Source of the DNA: Cardiobacteriaceae bacterium
GTDB lineage: Bacteria > Pseudomonadota > Gammaproteobacteria > Cardiobacteriales > Cardiobacteriaceae
Direction: 5' to 3'
DNA: 36,497 nt
Assembly (NCBI GenBank): GCA_017484165.1
Contig: JAFUTP010000070.1
Span: 1 to 36,497 of the forward strand
The notes under the pieces are model-generated. The model did no database searches. It had not been told where the DNA came from and saw only the letters and a list, made by a program, of their open reading frames with translations. The number at the start of each line of letters is the position of its first letter. The stretch's first letter is position 1. Below are positions 25,027-32,965 of the stretch, in pieces. Both the position numbers and the translations under genes were made by a program.

Positions 25027-25145
25027 TGGTGAAAATCAAGAAAATAATCATCGTAAAACTCGTCAGAATTTGGCGATTTTTACGCCTAACTTCTTTCAAC
25101 AACGATCAAATTGAGGGGGTCGCCAGAGAATTTGCGATGCTTTGA
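25026..25145 (+). CDS. Possible 39-residue peptide coupled to the lipoprotein gene
   Basis: An ATG overlaps the lipoprotein stop (TAATG) and opens a 39-codon frame. The product has a basic-hydrophobic N-terminus (MVKIKKIIIVKLVRIWRFLR). I do not recognise it. The only support is the start-stop overlap, and it may be a chance frame or a remnant. Confidence 0.25.
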   Translation: MVKIKKIIIVKLVRIWRFLRLTSFNNDQIEGVAREFAML

Positions 25146-25266
25146 CCGCTTCTGCAATAATCGGATTTATCGTTGGAACGACCAGACACAGTAATCTAAA
25201 TAAGGCAGAACTTTTTTATTTATTCTTGTTGTTTTTAATTTTGTTCTATTTTTCTTTATTGCTTCG

Positions 25267-25386
25267 GGGCGCATCTAAATTTAGGGTTAGTCTTTCTTTT
25301 ATCCTCGTCATCCTGAGCGTAGCGAAGGATCTGCCGATGGAGATTTTTCGCCTGCGGCTCAAAATGACGAATTTTTAGACACACCC
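25267..25386 (+). mobile_element. MITE family A, copy 9, in the lipoprotein-slam gap
   Basis: The ends are GGGCGCATCTAAA and TTTAGACACACCC. TTCG lies directly outside both (25263-25266 and 25387-25390). The right-hand TTCG runs into the GGAG ribosome site of the next small ORF. Confidence 0.88.
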
Positions 25387-25401
25387 TTCGGAGATATAAA
25401 A

Positions 25402-25512
25402 ATGATATTCGGATTAACACTTGTTGCCATAACTATGGGAATAATTACTGGATATATTATTTTTATAGTCAATTACGGCGACAAAATAGAAAACTACAAG
25501 ATGAAAAATTAG
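25402..25512 (+). CDS. Small single-span membrane protein, unknown
   Basis: The 36-residue product has one hydrophobic helix (about residues 2-24) and a short charged C-terminal tail (DKIENYKMKN). A GGAG ribosome site stands eight bases before the ATG. I know no family for it. Its place directly before slam makes a link to lipoprotein export conceivable, but nothing in the sequence proves it. Confidence 0.45.
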   Translation: MIFGLTLVAITMGIITGYIIFIVNYGDKIENYKMKN

Positions 25513-25528
25513 CACATAAACCATAATT

Positions 25529-25638
25529 ATGATTTAGGCTCTTTTACTTACTGTAGCGGTTTTCGCTTTTATCGCTTTTCTCATTTCTCTACCAAACGAC
25601 CAAGATCCAAGCTTAAATAAACAGATAAAAAAGGATGA
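25529..25638 (+). pseudogene. Small membrane frame with a stop at codon 3
   Basis: ATG ATT TAG is followed in frame by 33 codons that encode a hydrophobic helix and a polar tail (ALLLTVAVFAFIAFLISLPN then DQDPSLNKTDKKG). It ends just before the slam start. No other start codon lies in frame after the stop. It may be a decayed gene, or chance. Confidence 0.3.
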
Positions 25639-25641
25639 ATA

Positions 25642-27072
25642 ATGAATAAAAAAATCACTCTCGCACTAGCTTGTTTTATTACCAGCAATTTATACGCAGA
25701 AAACCGTGCTGAACTTCTCCCCGAACCGCAACATAAAGATTTTACTAACAATCTAGTCGGTGAAAATATCCGCAAGAGTGCAAAAACGGAAAACAAAACA
25801 GTTACCGAAGTTTCATTAGAAGACTTAAAAAATAATCCACAATTATTAGAAAGAGTGTTGGATAAAGCCATTGAAACCAATCAAATTAAACTAGTAGAAT
25901 TATTGCTACCGTTTTATATTGAAAACCCTAATCACGATAAAACATTAGTAACTTATGCAAAAGCAAAAATAGCTATAAATCAAGGTGATACAAAAAAAGC
26001 AATTGAACTTTATCAAGAGATAATCAATAAAAATCCTGATTTAACTCCCACTCGCTTTTATCTTGCACAAGCTTTGCTGCTAGACGGTAATTTAATTAGC
26101 GCAAGAGAGGAATTTAATAAAGTCAAGGCTGATAAAAATTTACCGAAAGAGGTAGAAGTTGTAGTCGATAAATATTTAGAACAAATCGCCAAGCAAAATA
26201 AATGGAAATTTGATGTTAATGCCTATTACATCGACGATAAAAATGTCAATAATTCAGCCAATTTACCGCCTGAAACCGCCGAAAATTGCGGTTTTTTACA
26301 AGATTGCACCATCACTTATCCGCAAGGCGAAAGAGCACATGGTTTCGGCTTCGGCTTAAATGCTAGAAAAGATTTCGCCATTGCCGATAAAAATTATTGG
26401 CGGATTGCAAGCAATAATTACGGCAAATATTATTGGGATAAACATAACTACACGGATATAACAACAAGCATTTCGACAGGTCTGGTGCATCGTTCAGCCA
26501 AACAAGAAACTTCCGTAATGCCCTATGTCGGTCGCAGAATGTATGGCGACAGCACTTATAGCAAAAATGTCGGTATTAACTTTAATAATGCCAGAGTTAT
26601 AAATAATAACTTTACTTTATTCTCCGCGGTTGATATTGGTCGTCAATCTCATCCCGATAGAAAATATTTGGACGGCGTTGATACCTCAATCTCTAACACT
26701 CTTCTATACCGCTCTTCCCCAAAACAATATTTCACTTTCGGACTTGATTTCGGACAAAGCACGGCTCGCGATAAAAGTGAAGAATATAAATATGGCGGAA
26801 TAAGAACAGGTTGGGGAAGAAACTGGCAGCGGGAAATTACTACTAACCTATCTGGAGGAATATTAAAACGCTACTATCAAGCTGAAAATTTCTTCGGAAC
26901 AAAACGCCAAGATGATGTTTATTACGGCAAATTCAGCATCCATAAAAATAACTGGCAAGTTTTCGGAATTACTCCACAATTAGTCGCAAGATATCAAAAA
27001 AATGATAGTAATCAAAAGTTCTATACCTATGATAAAAGCCAAGTTTATTTCGATTTCTTAAAAAATTTCTGA
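25642..27072 (+). CDS. slam: Slam (surface lipoprotein assembly modifier), DUF560 family
   Basis: Slam proteins are outer-membrane proteins that deliver lipoproteins to the cell surface. The 476-residue product has a signal peptide (cleavage after LYA near residue 19). A periplasmic TPR region occupies about 70-195 (KAKIAINQGDTKKAIELYQEIINKNPDLTPTRFYLAQALLLDGNLISAREEF). A C-terminal beta-barrel of about 270 residues follows and ends in FDFLKNF, as outer-membrane barrels do. The barrel segments (WRIASNNYGKYYWDKHNY, FSAVDIGRQSHPDRKYLDGVD, YGGIRTGWGRNWQREI) are of the DUF560 type. The adjacent lipoprotein is the likely client. Domain order and length are those of known Slams. Confidence 0.9.
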   Translation: MNKKITLALACFITSNLYAENRAELLPEPQHKDFTNNLVGENIRKSAKTENKTVTEVSLEDLKNNPQLLERVLDKAIETNQIKLVELLLPFYIENPNHDKTLVTYAKAKIAINQGDTKKAIELYQEIINKNPDLTPTRFYLAQALLLDGNLISAREEFNKVKADKNLPKEVEVVVDKYLEQIAKQNKWKFDVNAYYIDDKNVNNSANLPPETAENCGFLQDCTITYPQGERAHGFGFGLNARKDFAIADKNYWRIASNNYGKYYWDKHNYTDITTSISTGLVHRSAKQETSVMPYVGRRMYGDSTYSKNVGINFNNARVINNNFTLFSAVDIGRQSHPDRKYLDGVDTSISNTLLYRSSPKQYFTFGLDFGQSTARDKSEEYKYGGIRTGWGRNWQREITTNLSGGILKRYYQAENFFGTKRQDDVYYGKFSIHKNNWQVFGITPQLVARYQKNDSNQKFYTYDKSQVYFDFLKNF

Positions 27073-27092
27073 TAAATATGAAGGAATAATTT

Positions 27093-27344
27093 ATGCCACA
27101 AGTTGTTCAAAATAATGCGCAGGAGATTTTCCAGTTATACGGTTCTTTATCCGATGAAGGTCGCAGTCAGGCAATAAACTTTTTGCAATACTTGTTACAA
27201 CAGGAACAAAACGAAAAATTAGAAGAAAATCAAGATGCTTTTCATCAAATTGATGCTCTCATTGGCAATAACATCAGTTGGAGAAATGAAGCTGAAATGA
27301 TTAAAGAATTAGCCGAATTTCGCCGTAATCGGACAAGATTATGA
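27093..27344 (+). CDS. Antitoxin-like protein upstream of a PIN toxin
   Basis: This 83-residue, mostly helical, acidic-to-neutral protein has a GSLSDEGRSQAINFLQYLLQQEQNEK stretch. Its stop overlaps the start of the PIN gene in an ATGA quartet, typical of antitoxin-toxin pairs. The C-terminal half (EAEMIKELAEFRRNR) would be the toxin-binding part. I do not recognise a defined DNA-binding domain, so the assignment rests on context. Confidence 0.6.
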   Translation: MPQVVQNNAQEIFQLYGSLSDEGRSQAINFLQYLLQQEQNEKLEENQDAFHQIDALIGNNISWRNEAEMIKELAEFRRNRTRL

Positions 27345-27743
27345 AAATTTTGCTTGATACGAATGTGCTCATTTCAGCTATTGTGTTCGGCGGCTTACCA
27401 AGAAAATTATTGTTGGATTTATTTGCAAATCGACAACAACAGCTCTTCATTTCTTCATATATTGACCAAGAATTTCAAGAAAAAAATAAAAGAAAAATGG
27501 GCAGATAAATACCAAAACATATACGCCATTTACCGACAAATGAACTTTATTTTTATAGAAAGTACAAAGGAAAAACTCGGAAATTTAAGAGATGAAAAAG
27601 ATATCCCTGTTCTCTCCGATGCTATTTATTATCAAATGGACATCATTTTGACAGGCGATAAAGATTTTCTGGATGCAAATTTAGATAAGCCGCTTGTTTT
27701 ATCTCCAACAATGTTGATGGAATATATAAAGCACTCTCTTTAA
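27341..27743 (+). pseudogene. PIN-domain toxin, frameshifted at a poly-A run
   Basis: The gene starts MKILLDTNVLISAIVFGG, the first PIN motif with its catalytic Asp, and stops after 55 codons at TAA (27506-27508). The rest of the family sequence continues in the next frame: KEKWADKYQNIYAIYRQM, then DIPVLSDAIYYQMDIILTGDKDFLDANLDKPLVLSP, which holds the second acidic motif. The frames meet at a run of seven A residues (27480-27486). Six would restore one 130-codon gene. PIN toxins are ribonucleases; this one is either dead, phase-variable or rescued by slippage. A sequencing error is also possible. Confidence 0.75.
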
Positions 27744-27755
27744 TAATTTACTCAA

Positions 27756-28580
27756 TTACAAAGAAATCATCTCCAACTGCTCTAACGGAAACTGCAAAAA
27801 CTGCTCGCCGATTGCACGAAAACGCAATGGAATATCGGATACGAAGAAGCGGTAATCTGGCTTTTCCTCTTGATTATTCAACAAATTTTTCTCCCACAAA
27901 ACTCGATAAACCGCCTCTGCCGTGGTCGTTGATGAATCAACTAAATTTATCCCTTTTGCTTCTTCGGCGAGCAGTGGTTTTATGAGCGGATAGTGAGTGC
28001 AACCGAGTATAAGAGTGTCAATTTTTTCCTGCAAGAGTGGCGGTAAATATTCACGAAGAGCTAGCCTTGTTACTTCATTATCCAACCACCCCTCTTCTAT
28101 TAAGGGTACTAACACGGAACAAGCCTCGGAAAAAACACGACATACGGCAAATTTATCCTGCCAGAGATGTTTTCGCTCTTCAATTGCCTTGGGATATGCC
28201 TTGCTATTTACCGTCGTAGAAGTTGCTATCACGCCGATTTTCCCCGTTGTACTCGCAGCAATTGCTGCTTCCGCCCCTGCGCCAATTACATCAATGACGG
28301 GCATTTTTCCTGCCATTTGACGAATTTTTGTCCCAGCAACTGCGGCAATTGTGTTACAAGCAATGACTAAAACCTTCACTTGTTGTTCCAGTAAAAATTC
28401 GACGATTTGCCCACTAAATTGCTCAATTGTGTTACGGGATTTTGTGCCGTAAGGAACGCGGGCGGTATCGCCGAAATAAACGATATTTTCTCGCGGTAAG
28501 CGTTCCCGTAATGCGCGCACAACGGTAAGACCGCCAACCCCAGAATCAAATACTCCGATTGCTTTCTTCTCTTGCAGCAT
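27756..28580 (-). CDS. murI: Glutamate racemase
   Basis: MurI makes D-glutamate for peptidoglycan. I choose the ATG at 28578-28580, giving 274 residues, because a strong GGAGGTG ribosome site lies just upstream. A longer frame to 28649 would translate through that site and through a repeat. The family motifs are clear: GVFDSGVGGLTVVRAL, YFGDTARVPYGTKS, the catalytic Cys in VIACNTIAA, and the second in LGCTHYPLI. Glu and His residues around the active site are present. The gene is convergent to the PIN toxin gene, 12 bases away. Confidence 0.95.
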   Translation of the reverse strand: MLQEKKAIGVFDSGVGGLTVVRALRERLPRENIVYFGDTARVPYGTKSRNTIEQFSGQIVEFLLEQQVKVLVIACNTIAAVAGTKIRQMAGKMPVIDVIGAGAEAAIAASTTGKIGVIATSTTVNSKAYPKAIEERKHLWQDKFAVCRVFSEACSVLVPLIEEGWLDNEVTRLALREYLPPLLQEKIDTLILGCTHYPLIKPLLAEEAKGINLVDSSTTTAEAVYRVLWEKNLLNNQEEKPDYRFFVSDIPLRFRAIGEQFLQFPLEQLEMISL

Positions 28581-28593
28581 TTTTTCACCTCCA

Positions 28594-28699
28594 TATAGTC
28601 GTGCCAATTCAAAATAGACGAGGCAGCGAGCCGAAGACAGTATACCCAATACGGCGAGGCGAAGCTAACGAAGTATTATTTTGAAGTGGAACGACTATA
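28594..28699. mobile_element. MITE family B inserted against the murI ribosome site
   Basis: About 106 bp with terminal inverted repeats ATATAGTCGTGCCAATTCAA and its partner (TTGAAGTGGAACGACTATAT), about 21 of 24 positions pairing. TA stands at both ends, as in IS630/Tc1-type insertions. The interior (GGCAGCGAGCCGAAGACAGT, ATACGGCGAGGCGAAGC) is more GC-rich than its surroundings. It begins one or two bases upstream of the murI Shine-Dalgarno sequence. Confidence 0.75.
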
Positions 28700-28738
28700 T
28701 AAAAAAACAAAAGAGCGGTTTAATAATTCACCGCTCTT
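28700..28738 (-). terminator. Terminator after surA
   Basis: On the minus strand AAGAGCGGT pairs with ACCGCTCTT across ten bases and is followed by TTGTTTTTTTAT. The T-tract runs into the MITE border at 28699. Confidence 0.8.
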
Positions 28739-28761
28739 TATCGTTAATTCACAATTTAAGC

Positions 28762-30075
28762 TTATTTCAACTCAATATAAGCATTCTTGCGAAGTTCAAT
28801 CAAATATTTTTCCCAAGCATCTCGCATTGCCATTTGTGCCAGCTGCTCACGGATTTTTGCCCGCAACATCGCATCGCTACGGTCGATGTTATGCCGTTCT
28901 TTGACCAGCAAAATATGCCAACCGAAATTCGTTTCAAAGGGGGCGGTAATTTGACCGATTGGAGCTTCAATCATTTGCTTGGCGAAATTCGGATCAACCA
29001 TATCAGCAGAAACCCAACCCAAATCCCCACCGACTACCGCCGATTTTGGATCTTGCGAATAACGAGCGGCTATTTTTGCAAAATCAGCACCGCTTTTGAG
29101 TGCGGCATAAATTTGATCGATTTGCGTTTTGGTCATTGCAGGATTTTTCGGATTGGTTTTGAGCAAAATATGCGATGCCCGAGCATTTGCTACTACATAT
29201 TTACCAGCACCTTCCGCGGTTTTATCGACTACCTTCAAAAAATGCATTCCATCAGCATCAACCACTGGTTCAGGAGTAATTTGACCGCTTTGCAGATTTA
29301 TCACCGCATTAGCAAATCTTTGCGGAATTTGTCCGATATTGACCGTCCCCAAATCATTAAATCTCGCATTAGGTATTGCAGCTGCTGCGATTTGTAAATC
29401 ATTGTGTGACTGTTTCAAGGCAGCTGAAATTTCCGCGAGAGTTTTATTCAAATTTTTACCGCGTTCCATTGGATTTTCGTCTGCTAGCGGTAGTAATAAA
29501 TCTTGCAAATGGATACTGCTACCTTCCTGTCTAGCAATTTGTGCAACTTGATTAGCAATTTGCTGCTGACTAATTCGCACTTCTTCCCCGACAATGCGCT
29601 CTTGCAATTGTCCCATTGTGATTTGCTCTGCAATCACCGCACGGTAAGCTTTCGCATCCATTCCCGTTTCCATCGCGATTTTAGACATCAATTGTTCAGG
29701 AGTTAGGCGATTTTTTCCCGCTACTTCCGCAATTGCCGCATTTATTTCCGCATCCGTTACTTTCACCGCCGCGTCTTTTGTCGCTTGTTTTATCAGCAAG
29801 CGGTCGATAATGCCGTCTAAAATCATTTTTTGTCGCATATCTGGCGACATTTGTGCTGCAAGTTCAGGCGGAATTTGTGCCTCAAATTGAGCAATTTCCT
29901 TATTTAATTGACTACGGCTTAATGCTTGATGATTAACAATTAGTGCTACATCATCAACAATTTGTGCGCCAGTTTGAATTGAAGTTTGCGGACCGAATTG
30001 CAATTCCTGTGCTTGTGCAACATTTATTGTCAAAAGTAAAGATAAATATAAATAACAAAGACTATTTTTTACCAT
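28762..30075 (-). CDS. surA: Periplasmic chaperone/peptidyl-prolyl isomerase SurA
   Basis: SurA escorts outer-membrane proteins, including LptD, to the BAM complex. The 437-residue protein has a signal peptide (cleavage after AQA near residue 22). The SurA N-terminal helical domain follows (VDDVALIVNHQALSRSQLNKEIAQFE; MILDGIIDRLLIKQATKD). Then come two parvulin domains: LQDLLLPLADENPMERGKNLNKTL with FNDLGTVNIGQIPQRFANAV, and ASHILLKTNPKNPAMTK with DLGWVSADMVDPNFAKQM and FGWHILLVKER. The second is the better conserved. It is divergent from mrcB and ends at a terminator. It is not next to lptD as in E. coli. Confidence 0.95.
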   Translation of the reverse strand: MVKNSLCYLYLSLLLTINVAQAQELQFGPQTSIQTGAQIVDDVALIVNHQALSRSQLNKEIAQFEAQIPPELAAQMSPDMRQKMILDGIIDRLLIKQATKDAAVKVTDAEINAAIAEVAGKNRLTPEQLMSKIAMETGMDAKAYRAVIAEQITMGQLQERIVGEEVRISQQQIANQVAQIARQEGSSIHLQDLLLPLADENPMERGKNLNKTLAEISAALKQSHNDLQIAAAAIPNARFNDLGTVNIGQIPQRFANAVINLQSGQITPEPVVDADGMHFLKVVDKTAEGAGKYVVANARASHILLKTNPKNPAMTKTQIDQIYAALKSGADFAKIAARYSQDPKSAVVGGDLGWVSADMVDPNFAKQMIEAPIGQITAPFETNFGWHILLVKERHNIDRSDAMLRAKIREQLAQMAMRDAWEKYLIELRKNAYIELK

Positions 30076-30162
30076 CGACGCTTTCCTCTATATTTATTTA
30101 GTATTAAGAACAAATACAAACAAAATATAATTATATTTTTCAACAAAATTCTATTTATAAAA

Positions 30163-32766
30163 ATGTTTCGTTTTATCTTAAAAATTATTCGCAATATTTT
30201 TTATTTTTGCGTCGCTATTGGAATTTTCGGGATCATCATCGCCTGGATTTACGCAAAAAAACTCGAACACGATTATCAATTAGACAGTCAAGATTTATCT
30301 GGCGCACTTTGGACAATGCCCGCTCGGGTTTTCGCTCGCCCCTTGGAAATTTATGAAGGTGCGGAACTTTCCAAAGAAGAACTAATCGAAGAATTAAAAC
30401 TTATCGGTTATCATCAAGTAACTTCTGCTATAAAGCCAGAGCAATATGAAGTATCAGAAAATAGCGTTATTTATTACGCAACCGAATTCGCATTTTGGGA
30501 TCAAAAACGCCCTATCCGTCGAATGGAAGTGCAATTTGAAGACGGAAAAGTTAAATCGGTAGAAAATTTAAGTTCTCTGGAAAAGGTAGCTATGGAACGC
30601 TTAAATCCCTTACGGATTGCAAATATTTATCCGCAACACCGTGAAGACCGCGTTCTAGTTAAATATGACGAAATACCTCCCGTTTTGATTGATGCCATCA
30701 TCGCCACCGAAGACCGTAATTTTTACATTCACCCTGGCATTGACCCACGCGGAATATTTCGTTCTATTTATGTAACTTTCATCGCCAAAGGTAATCAGCA
30801 AGGTGCTTCAACGATTACCCAGCAATTCATCAAAAATCACTATCTAACCAACGAACGCAAATATTCCCGCAAAATCAAAGAAATGCTGATGGCTTTGGTT
30901 TTGGAACGCCATACCAGCAAGCAAAAAATCCTTGAAGGTTATATCAATGAAATTTATCTCGGACAAGACGGACAACGGGCTATTCACGGTTTCGGCTTGG
31001 CAAGCGAATATTTTTTCAATAAACCTCTCGACGAATTAAACCTGCATCAAATCGCAACCCTTGTCGCTTTGGTGCGCGAACCTGGCAATGCCGACCCGCG
31101 TAAAAAACCTGAAAAAGCACTCGAACGGCGCAATTTGATGCTACGAGTAATGCGCGAGCAAAATTTAATCACCGCCGAAGACGAAAAACTTGCCGCATCG
31201 CTGCCGCTTGATGTCGTGCCTGTAGAGCAAACTCGCGACCGTATCCGTTTTCCGCATTTTGTTGATTTAGTAATGCGTCAGCTCGGGCAGGACTACAAAA
31301 CCGAAGATTTAACCAAGCAAGGTTTGAATATCTACACCACACTCAATCCGCAAGTGCAGGCGAAAGTGCAAAAATCCCTTACCGCCGAACTCGGAAAACT
31401 AGAAAAATCCAAGGGTCTGAAATCGCGGTTTTTGCAAGGTGCGGGCGTGATTGTTGATGTCAATCGTGCCGAAGTTGTAGCTTTAATCGGTTCGCGCAAT
31501 GCAGAAGAGCTTGGTTTTAACCGTGCAATTTCCGCGCAACGGCATATCGGTTCGCTAGTCAAACCGCCGATTTATCTCGCCGCACTTGAATATCCAAACC
31601 GTTATAACCTCTACACTCGCATCGACGACAGCCCCTTTACTTACAAAGGCTGGTCGCCGCAAAACTACGGCAGAAATTTTCACGGCAAAGTAACCTTGCT
31701 CGATGCCCTAGTTCATTCTTACAACATTCCTGCCGTGCGGGTTGCACTCGATTTAGGTTTGCGTGATGTAGTCGGCACTTTGGAGCGGCTTGGCGCGCAC
31801 ACAGGCATTCCGCTTCATCCTGCAATTTCTTTGGGTGCAATTGAAATGACACCGTTAGAAGTTGCGCAAATTTATGAAACTTTCGCTTCTGGCGGTTATT
31901 ACAACCCACTGCGCGCCATTCGCGAAATCACTACCGTCGATGGTGAAATTGTCAAACGCTTTGATGTGCAAGGTGTGCGGGCGATTGAACCTTCAACTCA
32001 TTATTTAATTTCTTACGCTTTACAGGAAATTCCGCGCCGCGGCACGGCAAAAGCGGTCTATAACCATTTCGATAAGGAATTAAATATCGCAGGTAAAACA
32101 GGCACTTCTAACAATTACAAAGACAGCTGGTTTGCTGGTTACACGGGAAATTATCTGGCGGTTGCTTGGGTCGGTAATGACCAAAATAAACCGACCAAAC
32201 TTTCAGGCGGACAAGGCGGTCTGCCGCTTTGGATTGCAATGATGCAAAATCTTCCGCTCAAACCGTTGGAAGTCCCTGAACCTGGTTCAATCGTAACTAC
32301 CAGCTGTAACGGCAACAAAATGGCTCCACATATCGCAACTTATTACGGTTGCGAACAGCCACAAGAGCAATATGAAAGTTACAGCAACGGTGATGAAATG
32401 TTCTACGGTGAATCCTTCGAACTTTCATCTTTACCAGATAATCAAGGCGATAGCTTTTATCAACAGCAGCAAGGACAAAATGCCGATTTTGGCAGCGGAG
32501 TTGAATTTGTATCCAACGAGTGGCAGCAAGCAGCTCAACAAAATAATCCACAAGCTTGGAACGATGCGAACGCGCCGCAAGCTTACGGACAAGCGGGATA
32601 CGAGGAAAATTATCAGCAAGCCGCGCCGCAAACTGATGCTGCTTATCAAGCACCGCCAGCTGCGCAAAACAGTTATGACGACTACCAGCAACAAGCGCCG
32701 CAACCTGATATCGACAGCGGCACTCGTTTCGGTAACGGTGAAAATGAAAGCGATTGGGGCTGGTGA
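30163..32766 (+). CDS. mrcB: Penicillin-binding protein 1B (bifunctional)
   Basis: PBP1B polymerises and cross-links peptidoglycan. The 867-residue protein has one N-terminal membrane helix and a UB2H-like domain around 60-140 (KEELIEELKLIGYHQV). The GT51 glycosyltransferase follows, with ATEDRNFYIHPGIDPRGI, GASTITQQFIKNH and KEMLMALVLER. The transpeptidase has SxxK in HIGSLVKP, SxN in SYNIPAV and KTG in AGKTGTSNNYKDSWF. After residue 740 comes a Gln/Asn/Tyr-rich tail of over 100 residues that E. coli PBP1B lacks. The LpoB-binding UB2H domain appears present, so a lipoprotein activator is likely. A terminator follows. Confidence 0.94.
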   Translation: MFRFILKIIRNIFYFCVAIGIFGIIIAWIYAKKLEHDYQLDSQDLSGALWTMPARVFARPLEIYEGAELSKEELIEELKLIGYHQVTSAIKPEQYEVSENSVIYYATEFAFWDQKRPIRRMEVQFEDGKVKSVENLSSLEKVAMERLNPLRIANIYPQHREDRVLVKYDEIPPVLIDAIIATEDRNFYIHPGIDPRGIFRSIYVTFIAKGNQQGASTITQQFIKNHYLTNERKYSRKIKEMLMALVLERHTSKQKILEGYINEIYLGQDGQRAIHGFGLASEYFFNKPLDELNLHQIATLVALVREPGNADPRKKPEKALERRNLMLRVMREQNLITAEDEKLAASLPLDVVPVEQTRDRIRFPHFVDLVMRQLGQDYKTEDLTKQGLNIYTTLNPQVQAKVQKSLTAELGKLEKSKGLKSRFLQGAGVIVDVNRAEVVALIGSRNAEELGFNRAISAQRHIGSLVKPPIYLAALEYPNRYNLYTRIDDSPFTYKGWSPQNYGRNFHGKVTLLDALVHSYNIPAVRVALDLGLRDVVGTLERLGAHTGIPLHPAISLGAIEMTPLEVAQIYETFASGGYYNPLRAIREITTVDGEIVKRFDVQGVRAIEPSTHYLISYALQEIPRRGTAKAVYNHFDKELNIAGKTGTSNNYKDSWFAGYTGNYLAVAWVGNDQNKPTKLSGGQGGLPLWIAMMQNLPLKPLEVPEPGSIVTTSCNGNKMAPHIATYYGCEQPQEQYESYSNGDEMFYGESFELSSLPDNQGDSFYQQQQGQNADFGSGVEFVSNEWQQAAQQNNPQAWNDANAPQAYGQAGYEENYQQAAPQTDAAYQAPPAAQNSYDDYQQQAPQPDIDSGTRFGNGENESDWGW

Positions 32767-32788
32767 TATCCGTACCTAAAACAAAAAA

Positions 32789-32815
32789 ACACCGTCGTTT
32801 TGCGGCGGTGTTTTT
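32789..32815 (+). terminator. Terminator after mrcB
   Basis: ACACCGTCG pairs with CGGCGGTGT across five bases (one G-U) and is followed by TTTTT. The T-tract merges with the left target repeat of the next MITE copy. Confidence 0.88.
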
Positions 32816-32818
32816 ATT

Positions 32819-32941
32819 GGCTTCATCTAAATTTAGGGGTAGTTCTATTTTTTTTATCTTCTTCATCCTGAACGCAGCGAAGTATCTGCCGATGGAGATT
32901 TTTCGCCTACGGTTCAAAATGACGAATTTTTAGACAAATCC
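32819..32941 (+). mobile_element. MITE family A, copy 10
   Basis: The ends are GGCTTCATCTAAA and TTTAGACAAATCC. TATT lies directly outside both (32815-32818 and 32942-32945). The element landed in the tail of the mrcB terminator. Confidence 0.86.
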
Positions 32942-32965
32942 TATTTATTTTCCTAAACAATAAAA

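Larger units (their letters stand above)
25027..25641. other. 615-bp region between lipoprotein and slam genes
   Basis: It contains a possible 39-residue frame at its start, an unassigned AT-rich stretch to 25262, MITE copy 9 (25267-25386), a 36-residue membrane ORF with a good ribosome site (25402-25512), and a second small membrane frame broken by a stop codon (25529-25638). No terminator was recognised, so the lipoprotein and slam genes could still be co-transcribed. Confidence 0.7.

Noticed and set aside
25142-25378. 78-residue frame with TTG start before slam
   Set aside because: Its C-terminal half is translated MITE sequence and there is no ribosome site.
28581-28649. 23-codon N-terminal extension of murI
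   Set aside because: It would translate through the GGAGGTG ribosome site and the MITE; the family starts near the ATG at 28580.
32297-32917. 206-residue frame antisense to the mrcB tail
   Set aside because: It is the complement of the Gln/Asn-rich region and of a MITE copy and ends in repeat sequence.
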